Shown here: one piece after another, positions 16,620-23,231 of the stretch | How positions within the stretch are numbered: the first letter of the stretch is position 1 | How the letters are laid out: every line of letters begins with the position of its first letter | Origin: Lachnospiraceae bacterium UBA4260 | Lineage (GTDB): Bacteria; Bacillota; Clostridia; Lachnospirales; Lachnospiraceae | Reading direction: 5' to 3' | Length of the DNA: 41,339 bases | NCBI GenBank assembly: GCA_002395235.1 | Contig: DGWK01000001.1 | Span: 1-41,339 of the forward strand | Position numbers and translations under genes: made by a program | Notes under the pieces: model-generated | Databases searched by the model: none | Told to the model about the DNA's origin: nothing | Seen by the model: only the letters and a program-made list of their open reading frames with translations

Positions 16620-16950
16620 AGAGCTTCACGAAATTTGCAGCCGCCTGGGAAACCTGGGAAGGCGCCTGCGATTCCCGGTCTATCTGGGGAAGGAACTATT
16701 GGAAACGCCCATCGAGGAGCTGGAACTGTCGGTCAGGTCCTTCAACTGCCTGCGGAGGGCCGGAATGGCCACAGTGGGAGATCTGGTGCAAAATATCGAC
16801 ACTCGCGAGGATCTTCTGAAGATTCGCAATCTCGGAAGAAGGAGCGCGGACGAGATCATGGATGCGATCATGGAGTATCAGTACACTATTTTGCCGGATG
16901 GAGCAAAGAAAAAATATCTGGACAGAATTATGGAGCTGAACCGGCCATAG
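16594..16950 (+). CDS. Free-standing RNA polymerase alpha C-terminal domain protein
   Basis: 118-aa protein whose residues about 38-95 match the RNA polymerase alpha-subunit C-terminal domain: TPIEELELSVRSFNCLRRAG ... VGDLVQ ... LLKIRNLGRRSADEI. Residues that bind DNA in E. coli alpha are kept: R48 (R265), N51 (N268), G81 (G296), R83 (K298), S84 (S299). No alpha N-terminal domain is present, so it cannot join the polymerase core as a subunit. Residues 1-37 are basic and unassigned. GGAAGGAGAG precedes the start. It overlaps the Lrp gene by 26 bases and probably works with that regulator or competes for A-rich promoter DNA. Confidence 0.88.
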   Translation: MMERKRECRELHEICSRLGNLGRRLRFPVYLGKELLETPIEELELSVRSFNCLRRAGMATVGDLVQNIDTREDLLKIRNLGRRSADEIMDAIMEYQYTILPDGAKKKYLDRIMELNRP

Positions 16951-17036
16951 CAGGGACCTTAAGATATAAGAAAGTCAAAAGAGGAGTGAATCAGGGAATA
17001 TTTCATGTGTAAATGTAAAGGAAATAAGTAAAAGAA

Positions 17037-17624
17037 ATGGACAAACGACTGGAAAAGCAGCTTGCCTTTTCACTGGAAATAGACAAGGAGAAGAACGTCT
17101 TCCGGCAGACGCATCTGTCCGGGCACGGAAGAAATGAAAATGATGCGGAGCACGCATGGCACATGGCGATCATGGCGTATTTGCTTCGCGAGTACGCGAA
17201 CGAAGAAGTCGACATCACGAAGGTCATGCTCATGTGCCTGATTCATGATATTGTGGAGATTGACGCGGGTGACACCTATGCATATGATGAAGAAAATCTG
17301 AAGACGCAGAAGGCGCGGGAGGACGCGGCGAAAGAGAGGATTTTCTCTCTTTTGCCGGATGACCAGAAAGAGGAGTTGACCGCGCTCTTTGACGAGTTCG
17401 AGGCGTACGAGACGGCGGAGGCGAAGTTCGCGCATTCGCTCGATAATTTGCAGCCGCTTATGTTAAACAACAGCAATGACGGCAGCGACTGGATAGAGCA
17501 TGGGGTGTCGGCGTCCACGATCTACGGGCGGCAGCGAAAGACGAAGATGGGATCGGTTAAGTTGTTCGAAATAACCGATCAGATCATTCGGGATCATATC
17601 CGAAAGGGGACGATTCCGGAGTAG
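17037..17624 (+). CDS. HD domain phosphohydrolase (YfbR/HDDC2-like)
   Basis: 195-aa metal-dependent phosphohydrolase. Metal ligands are visible: H39 in AEHAWHMA, H70-D71 in CLIHDIVEID, and the later Asp in FAHSLDNLQP. The layout is that of 5'-deoxynucleotidase YfbR/HDDC2 proteins acting on nucleoside monophosphates, though substrate cannot be read. Ribosome site is weak (AAAGGAAA, 17017-17024). It stands alone between the alpha-CTD protein and DegV. Confidence 0.9.
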   Translation: MDKRLEKQLAFSLEIDKEKNVFRQTHLSGHGRNENDAEHAWHMAIMAYLLREYANEEVDITKVMLMCLIHDIVEIDAGDTYAYDEENLKTQKAREDAAKERIFSLLPDDQKEELTALFDEFEAYETAEAKFAHSLDNLQPLMLNNSNDGSDWIEHGVSASTIYGRQRKTKMGSVKLFEITDQIIRDHIRKGTIPE

Positions 17625-17683
17625 GTGAGTTGCCGGTGCAGTATGGAACTTGCAGCGCTCACCCAATATAGGAAGGAGAATAG

Positions 17684-18556
17684 ATGAGCATCAGGATCAT
17701 CACAGATTCCGCCAGCGACATCTCGCAGGAACTGGCGAGGGAGTGGAATATCACGGTTTTGCCGCTGAAAGTGCGGTTTGGCGAGGAGGAGTTTTTGGAC
17801 GGGGTCACGCTCTCGGTCAGGAAATTCTACGAGCGGTTGATCGAGACGGATGAGATCCCCAAGACCAGCCAGATCACACCCTTCGTGTACGGCGATGAGT
17901 TTGCAAAGGCTGTGAAAGCAGGAGACCAGGTGATCTGCTTCTGCCTTTCATCCGGTGTCTCCGGATCTTACCAGAGTGCCTGCATGGCTGCGCAGGAATT
18001 TGAGGGGCAGGTCTTTGTGGTCGATACGAAGCAGTTCTGCATTTCAGAGCTCATTATCGTGGAGCGGGCCGTGCAGATGCGCGACGAAGGGATGACGGCA
18101 AAGGAAATTTTTGACGCAATCCTTGAGGAGCAGAAGGAAGCGCATGTTCTCGCTATTTTCAACACGTTGGAATACCTGAAGCTTGGAGGGCGGATCTCTG
18201 CGGCTGCCGCTTTTGCCGGGGGATTGCTCTCGCTTAAGCCGGTGCTCACGATCGAAGAAGGCGTAGTAAAGATCCTCGGGAAGGCGCGCGGCTCCCGCAA
18301 CGGCAGCAACATGCTGACGGAGTTCACGGAGAAGCTCGGCGGGATTGATTTTGACCGTCCTTTCTGCTTCGGCTACACAGGTTTCTCCGACGAGATGCTT
18401 ATGAAGTATATTCACGATTCCGCAAGGCTTTATGAGGGAAAGGTCGACCCCAATGAGATCGGAAAATTCCGCATTGCTAAGGTTGGGGCGACGATTGGAA
18501 CCTATGCGGGGCCGGGGGCAATTGCGGTCGCGTTTTTCTCAAAAAAGAGTGTTTGA
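17684..18556 (+). CDS. DegV family fatty acid-binding protein
   Basis: 290-aa DegV protein that holds fatty acids for the FakA kinase in phospholipid synthesis from exogenous fatty acids. Typical blocks: RIITDSASDISQELA at the N-terminus, TSQITP, the SSGVSGSYQSA ligand loop, LGGRIS, and the end GPGAIAVAFF. AGGAAGGAG precedes ATG 17684. No fakA gene is in the window, so it depends on a distant partner, as is usual for extra DegV copies. Confidence 0.95.
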   Translation: MSIRIITDSASDISQELAREWNITVLPLKVRFGEEEFLDGVTLSVRKFYERLIETDEIPKTSQITPFVYGDEFAKAVKAGDQVICFCLSSGVSGSYQSACMAAQEFEGQVFVVDTKQFCISELIIVERAVQMRDEGMTAKEIFDAILEEQKEAHVLAIFNTLEYLKLGGRISAAAAFAGGLLSLKPVLTIEEGVVKILGKARGSRNGSNMLTEFTEKLGGIDFDRPFCFGYTGFSDEMLMKYIHDSARLYEGKVDPNEIGKFRIAKVGATIGTYAGPGAIAVAFFSKKSV

Positions 18557-18655
18557 GGCGTAATCTTGTAGTAGATTTGCCCTACTGACCCTATTGAATG
18601 AGCCTAAAGAAGGGGCTCAAAAAAACTTTGGATATCCGATTCTTGTAACTCTCAC

Positions 18656-18700
18656 AAGGGTACCGATCGTAAGGAAGATCGGTACCCTTTAAGCTTTTGT
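18656..18700 (+). terminator. Likely terminator after degV
   Basis: AAGGGTACCGATC (18656-18668) pairs perfectly with GATCGGTACCCTT (18677-18689) around an 8-base loop; the following T-rich stretch is interrupted (TTTAAGCTTTTGTTT region). A consensus TATAAT follows at 18707-18712 and may be the -10 of the next gene, without a clear -35. Confidence 0.7.
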
Positions 18701-18773
18701 TTGCGGTATAATGAAAATGCAGAATCACGAATTCATATAACTTTAATAAGCAGCGGAAGAACGGAGCATAAGA

Positions 18774-20705
18774 ATGATTATTTATCGTGAGAGTATTGAA
18801 AAGTTCATCTCTCAATGCCTTGATGGAAATACTGCAAAGGATATAGGAAGCATCATTTCTGACCGGATGAGAATGAATGGCATTTCATATTTTGGAGATT
18901 CACAGGTCAATGCCTGGAATGCATCGCTCCCGGAAATGGCAATGGTCCTGAAGGACATGGACGTAGACAAAAATATTGACGTTGCAGTTGAGTACAAACT
19001 TGTCCAATCCCGAGACCGCATCGATTTTTTGATTTGCGGAGAAGATGATGCGGGCAATGAAAATGTTGTCGTAGTAGAGTTAAAGCAGTGGTCACAGGCC
19101 CGTCCGACTCGCAAACAATATTTTGTAAATACTTTTGGCGGGGGAGGAGACGGTGATTACTGGCATCCTTCCTATCAGGCATATAATTATGCTCAGATCC
19201 TTGTGAATTTTAATGAGTATGTCCGGGATAAAAAGGTTCATTTACCATCATGCTCTTATCTCCACAATATGGATGAGGGAAACGCAGTACTGCTTGATGA
19301 TAAGGTTAAATATCCGTTGGTTGAGACTTCTCCGGTTTTTTATCAGGGACAGAAAGAGCGTCTTGGCTCCTATATATCCAAGTTCATAAAGAGGCCTAAT
19401 AAAAAACTGTTATATTATATTGAAAACAGCAGGATCATTCCTTCAAGATTTCTGGCAAAGATGCTCTCAGACGCTATTAAAGGAAATCCTTTCTTCTCTT
19501 ATGACGAGGCGCAGGCTACGTCTGTTGCGCAGATTGTGGAGACGACGGTTGACTCCGCTCTTTATGGCGGTAAAAGAACCATCATAATAAAAGGCGGTGC
19601 AGGTACGGGTAAATCAGTTGTCGCGATTAATGCGCTCGGGCAAGTGATCAATAATAAAGAAGCCGGACATAGACTTAATGCGGTATATGTAACATCAAAC
19701 GCTGCGCCCAGAAATCTCTATACAGAAGAACTGGTTGCGGACGATTATAAAAAAACAGTGATCAGTGCGCTTTTCAGATATCCCACAGTTTTTTGCCACG
19801 TCGGTGAAGATGAGTTCGACTGTGCGCTTATTGATGAGGCACATCGTATTTTTGATTTCAAGGGCGGTGTAGGAATAAAAAAGGGTACGCATGTACTTGA
19901 TGACATCATCCGATCTTCCAGAGTTGCAGTCTTTTTCATTGACGATGATCAGGCAGTTACTACAACTGATTTTGCGACGATCGAAAGAATCAGGGACGCT
20001 GCAAGGCGCATGCATTCTAAAGTAATTGAAGGGACTGATCTTGAGCTCAAGACACAATTTCGGGTGACCGGCGGAGAGCAGTATATTTCATTTGTGAAAT
20101 CCTTCCTTGGTTACAATGACGACATAACGTCTTATATTCCTGATAAGTATGACTTCAAAGTATTTGATACAGCGCAGGAAATGCATCAGGCGATTATTGC
20201 AAAAGACAATCTTTACAATCGGAACCATACAGTGAGCGGGAAATGCCGCGTTGTAGCCGGCTATACATACGAGTGGGAAAGTAAGGGGCAGTATCGTGAT
20301 GGTTCGGATTTCGATATCGTGCTCGATTCAGGAAATTACAAGGCAAAATGGAATTTGCGCTGTAAAGAGGTCGGAGAAAAATACTCTTGGCTTAATGATC
20401 CGGATTCCGTAAATGAAGTGGGTTGTATTCACACATGTCAAGGTTTGGACATGAATTACTGTGGAGTAATTATTGGAAAAGATCTCCAGTTTCATGATGG
20501 AAAAATAGTATATTGTCAAAGCCGGATTGCAAAGTCGGACAAAAACAGCGGGATTCGCAAAGCGGATCCGGAGACTGCGGCCAGATTGATACGCAATACT
20601 TACCATGTGCTGCTCACCCGTGGAATGTTGGGAACCTATGTTTATTGCGAAGATGATGGACTGAGAAATCATCTGAAAGAAATGCTTAAACCCGGCAAAT
20701 CATGA
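18774..20705 (+). CDS. DUF2075 helicase with N-terminal PD-(D/E)XK-like nuclease
   Basis: 643-aa protein of the DUF2075/Schlafen-type P-loop family. N-terminal part (about 1-200) has D84 in IDFLI and E102-L-K104 in VVVELKQW, the pattern of a PD-(D/E)XK nuclease. The helicase part has Walker A GGAGTGKS at 274-281, Walker B LIDEAHR at 352-358, a Gln-containing motif DDDQAV, LKTQFR, and VGCIHTCQGLDMNYCGVIIG with a final YHVLLTRGMLGTYVY, the family's motif VI region. AT-richer codon use than its neighbours suggests transfer. Downstream are two small nucleotide-acting genes; together they look like a defence cassette. The nuclease assignment is by motif only. Confidence 0.88.
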   Translation: MIIYRESIEKFISQCLDGNTAKDIGSIISDRMRMNGISYFGDSQVNAWNASLPEMAMVLKDMDVDKNIDVAVEYKLVQSRDRIDFLICGEDDAGNENVVVVELKQWSQARPTRKQYFVNTFGGGGDGDYWHPSYQAYNYAQILVNFNEYVRDKKVHLPSCSYLHNMDEGNAVLLDDKVKYPLVETSPVFYQGQKERLGSYISKFIKRPNKKLLYYIENSRIIPSRFLAKMLSDAIKGNPFFSYDEAQATSVAQIVETTVDSALYGGKRTIIIKGGAGTGKSVVAINALGQVINNKEAGHRLNAVYVTSNAAPRNLYTEELVADDYKKTVISALFRYPTVFCHVGEDEFDCALIDEAHRIFDFKGGVGIKKGTHVLDDIIRSSRVAVFFIDDDQAVTTTDFATIERIRDAARRMHSKVIEGTDLELKTQFRVTGGEQYISFVKSFLGYNDDITSYIPDKYDFKVFDTAQEMHQAIIAKDNLYNRNHTVSGKCRVVAGYTYEWESKGQYRDGSDFDIVLDSGNYKAKWNLRCKEVGEKYSWLNDPDSVNEVGCIHTCQGLDMNYCGVIIGKDLQFHDGKIVYCQSRIAKSDKNSGIRKADPETAARLIRNTYHVLLTRGMLGTYVYCEDDGLRNHLKEMLKPGKS

Positions 20706-20791
20706 CACTTATATGCAAAAGACAAGGATCAGCAGACGGGCTGTTCATTTCTCGTACATCATGCATCAAATAAGAGGATAAAGCACTGAAT

Positions 20792-21112
20792 ATGAAACAA
20801 GAAACATTAGACAGAATCAGAAAATTTACTGAAGACCGTGATTGGGATCAGTTTCATACCCCTTCTAATCTTGCTAAATCTATAGTGATTGAGGCAGCTG
20901 AATTGCTTGAATGCTTCCAATGGAGCGACACAGAATTTGATTTGCAAAATGTAAAAGAAGAACTTGCAGATGTTCTTGTGTACTCGCAGAATTTGCTGGA
21001 CAAACTTGGATTGGATGCGGATGAGATCGTCAATATGAAAATGGCGCAAAATGAAGCGAAGTATCCGATTGAGAAGGCAAAAGGGAGTGCGGCGAAGTAT
21101 ACTGATTTATGA
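20792..21112 (+). CDS. Nucleotide pyrophosphohydrolase (dCTPP1/MazG-like)
   Basis: 106-aa all-alpha NTP pyrophosphohydrolase of the RS21-C6/dCTPP1 type. The block FHTPSNLAKSIVIEAAELLE (residues 21-40) carries E34, E37 and E40, and KEELADVLVYS carries E56, E57 and D60, the metal ligands; NEAKYP near residue 90 is the substrate-side motif. Members split (deoxy)nucleoside triphosphates to monophosphate and pyrophosphate. 86 bases after the DUF2075 gene and 13 before a deoxyribosyltransferase-like gene. Depletion of dNTPs during phage infection is a possible role here, inferred from context only. Confidence 0.9.
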   Translation: MKQETLDRIRKFTEDRDWDQFHTPSNLAKSIVIEAAELLECFQWSDTEFDLQNVKEELADVLVYSQNLLDKLGLDADEIVNMKMAQNEAKYPIEKAKGSAAKYTDL

Positions 21113-21125
21113 TCGAAGGTGCGAT

Positions 21126-21446
21126 ATGGTAGGAAAATATAAAGTCGTCACACTCTGTGGCAGCACTCGTTTTAAGGATGAGTTTCTACAGGCCCAGAAG
21201 CGCTTAACACTGGAGGGAAATATTGTGATCAGTGTCGGCCTCTTTGGACACTCCGGCGACAATGAGGTTTGGACAGAAGGTACCAAGGAGATGCTCGATG
21301 ACATGCATCTTCGTAAGATTGATATGGCGGACGAGGTCTTTGTGATCAACGTCGGAGGGTATATCGGATCCAGTACTCGAAATGAGATTAAGTATGCTGA
21401 GAGAACAGGGAAGGTTGTTCGCTATTTTGTCCCAGTAGCGGAATAA
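21126..21446 (+). CDS. Nucleoside 2-deoxyribosyltransferase-like protein
   Basis: 106-aa alpha/beta protein. VTLCGSTRFKDEF near the N-terminus, then MHLRKIDMADEVFVINVGGY followed by IGSSTRNEIKYAERTGK, match the nucleoside 2-deoxyribosyltransferase/DUF4406 fold (nucleotide-binding loop GSTR, later Asp and Glu). ATG 21126 has GAAGGTG upstream; 13 bases after the pyrophosphohydrolase stop. Likely acts on a (deoxy)nucleotide or a modified nucleotide; substrate unknown. Confidence 0.8.
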   Translation: MVGKYKVVTLCGSTRFKDEFLQAQKRLTLEGNIVISVGLFGHSGDNEVWTEGTKEMLDDMHLRKIDMADEVFVINVGGYIGSSTRNEIKYAERTGKVVRYFVPVAE

Positions 21447-21585
21447 CGGAAAGAAGAATTGATATCATATGAGATCAGGCTTCAATGCCGGGCTCCATTA
21501 ATGAGTATTAGTAACAATACAGGTCTGTATTGAAAGGAGGATAGTGTGTCACACGATATTCCTCGGCTATCAGGAGAGAAAATAT

Positions 21586-22158
21586 ATGGATTTTTTAACA
21601 AGTAAAGTGACGACCATTTTGATCGTTATCAATATCGTGATTTTCCTGCTCGAGACGAAAGACGGCGGCAGCACGAACAGAGACGTGGCGCTGAAATACG
21701 GCGCGCAGTACCAGCCGTATATTCGCCAGGGGCAGTATTACAGGCTCTTTACGGCGATGTTTCTGCACTTTGGCGTCTATCATTTGCTGCTGAATATGTA
21801 TGCGCTCTCGGCGATCGGACCGGCCGTGGATTATGTGTGCGGTCCGGTGATCTTTCTGATCGTATATCTGGGAGCGGGGCTTGCGGGTAATGTCGCGACA
21901 ATGATCCTTGACGAGAAGAGAGGTAGCAACAATTTGTCGGCGGGAGCTTCCGGCTGTATTTTCGGGCTCCTGGGAGCGTGCTTCGTACTTGCGGTTCATG
22001 GGTATGGATTTTCGATGCGCAGTATTTTGACAACGCTTGCGATCAATCTGGTGTATGGGTTGTCATCGAAGCGGATCAATATGATGTCGCATGCCGGCGG
22101 ATTTGTCGGCGGGGCGGCAATCATGGCGGTGATTATGGCTGTGCTTGCTATGAAATGA
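21586..22158 (+). CDS. Rhomboid family intramembrane serine protease
   Basis: 190-aa six-segment membrane protease. Visible family motifs: LHFGVYHLLLNM (HxxxN), GASGCIFGLLG with the catalytic Ser, and SHAGGFVGG with the catalytic His. I chose ATG 21586, with CAGGAGAG nine bases upstream and just before the first membrane segment; a GTG at 21544 in the same frame has AAAGGAGG only three bases away and would add 14 residues. A strong terminator follows at 22263. Substrates are not predictable. Confidence 0.93.
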   Translation: MDFLTSKVTTILIVINIVIFLLETKDGGSTNRDVALKYGAQYQPYIRQGQYYRLFTAMFLHFGVYHLLLNMYALSAIGPAVDYVCGPVIFLIVYLGAGLAGNVATMILDEKRGSNNLSAGASGCIFGLLGACFVLAVHGYGFSMRSILTTLAINLVYGLSSKRINMMSHAGGFVGGAAIMAVIMAVLAMK

Positions 22159-22262
22159 TGAGTGAATGAATTTGCGGAACAAATTTAAGATTTATGGGCG
22201 TGGTTTCTCGGTGATGGGGTCTCCGAGAAGCTGACATAATGCAGAGATCAAACCGATTTAAA

Positions 22263-22297
22263 AAAAACGCAGAGGCCGGATTGGTCTCTGCGTTTTT
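22263..22297 (+). terminator. Rho-independent terminator after rhomboid gene
   Basis: AAAAACGCAGAG continues as GCC and pairs with GGT CTCTGCGTTTTT (22263-22277 with 22283-22297) around GGATT; one G-T pair. Long perfect stem ending in five Ts, and five As on the left, so it could work in both directions. Confidence 0.88.
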
Positions 22298-22584
22298 GGC
22301 ATAGACAATATTTATTTCAATTTTATATCCCAATTATTTCCGCGAGTCATGCATTAAGGACTGCAATTAGGTGATTTTTTTCCACAAAGCATCGATATGC
22401 CTATGATCATGGAAAAAATCTTCAGATTTTGAGAAAAAGAAGCATATCTACAGCGGATCTTGGGAGATGATTTTGCTAATATGGACGTCTATGCCTAATT
22501 TCATGATGAGCTGCGTACCGATGCAGTCAGATGGTGCATAGATGCGTCCCCCATGACACAAACCCGTGAAAAAAACGTGATATA

Positions 22585-22624
22585 AAAAGGACGCCCGGAG
22601 AAGTGGTACCCCTCCCCGGGCGTC
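22585..22624 (-). terminator. Terminator-like hairpin on the minus strand
   Basis: Read on -, GACGCCC plus GGAG pairs with CTCC plus GGGCGTC and is followed directly by CCTTTTTATA. On + there is no T-run after the stem. It would end a leftward transcript starting somewhere in 22630-22980, where no gene is visible. Confidence 0.5.
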
Positions 22625-22980
22625 AAGCCGCGAATATCATCCATGACAGTTTTGGTGTCCACAAACCCTGTGGACGGGGTGCCTGCATGACCGCGCAGGC
22701 GCGGCGCTCTCTCAAATTCAATTTCGAGAACGAAGTGAATAACCGTTTTCCTCTTATATTTGCTCAGATTAAGATGCAGTCATGAAAACCGCTGCGACTT
22801 TGATGTGCCGAAAATCAGGAGCTCTCTGATCTCCGGTACATTTGCATTCTAGCATGTAGTATTTCTGAATTCACTAAACTATAGGTTTATTGTGAGGAAA
22901 CTTCAGTAGAGCTACGATTAACTTACAAATCCAGTAATACAGCAAATCACCAATCATTCATAGTGTTCGATTCATGACAA

Positions 22981-23207
22981 ATGCGCCCGGCGCATCCGCT
23001 CGCTATGCGAGCAAGATAAGATGCAGGAGGCTGGTAACGTACTGGTCAGGGGAGCTGGCAATATTTTGGTGCGCCTAAGGTGTGGCGGGTCGCCTTTGGA
23101 AAGCGGTCAGGCGAGCACTGGGAGCCTTAACGGAACCTGAAACGATAGGGAAGTCCGGAGTTGTCAAGTGAGCCTGAGCTGGCGGAGCCGTCAAGGCTTC
23201 CTGTGTC
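22981..23207 (+). ncRNA. Candidate structured RNA upstream of Ro60 (leader or Y-like RNA)
   Basis: A long-range helix joins 23020-23031 (GATGCAGGAGGC) to 23196-23207 (GCTTCCTGTGTC), closing about 190 nt. Inside: 23068-23076 pairs with 23109-23119 (GGTGCGCCT/AGGCGAGCACT, two-base bulge), a GGCG/CGCC hairpin at 23084-23094, CGGA-CCT/AGG-TCCG at 23131-23157, and GGC/GCC at 23181-23189. Hairpins GCTCGC/GCGAGC (22998-23012) and GCG/CGC (22983-22993) lie just before. The structure ends eight bases before the Ro60 ribosome site AAAGGAGG. Bacterial Ro60 homologues bind Y RNAs often encoded beside them, so this may be the partner RNA or a leader regulating the gene. Pairing was done by eye. Confidence 0.55.
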
Positions 23208-23231
23208 AAAAAAGAAAGGAGGTGAGAAAGA

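Larger units (their letters stand above)
22298..23231. other. Gene-free 0.93-kb region rich in hairpins
   Basis: No convincing protein gene. The first 280 bases are AT-rich and featureless. From 22585 to 22700 three GC-rich hairpins follow each other: 22590-22624 (9 bp, GACGCCCGG/CCGGGCGTC), 22657-22675 (7 bp, GTCCACA/TGTGGAC) and 22681-22700 (6 bp, GCCTGC/GCAGGC). From 22740 to 22980 the DNA is AT-rich again. From 22981 it becomes GC-rich and strongly foldable up to the Ro60 ribosome site at 23215. See the separate entries for the minus-strand terminator and the leader RNA. Confidence 0.7.

Noticed and set aside
22681..22740. tRNA-like domain as in YrlA RNAs
   Set aside because: A T-arm-like loop can be imagined on either strand, but no acceptor stem, D-arm or GGTTCGA core is present.
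22603..22785. 60-codon open frame in the gene-free region
   Set aside because: No ribosome site, runs through three hairpins and has no recognisable sequence.
23131..23150. Likeness of GGAACCTGAAAC to a 23S rRNA segment
   Set aside because: Match is only about 12 bases; surrounding sequence and pairing differ from 23S rRNA.
23069..23231. Group II intron 5' end (GTGCGCC)
   Set aside because: The heptamer matches the intron start, but there is no reverse transcriptase, no domain V and only about 160 bases before the Ro60 start.
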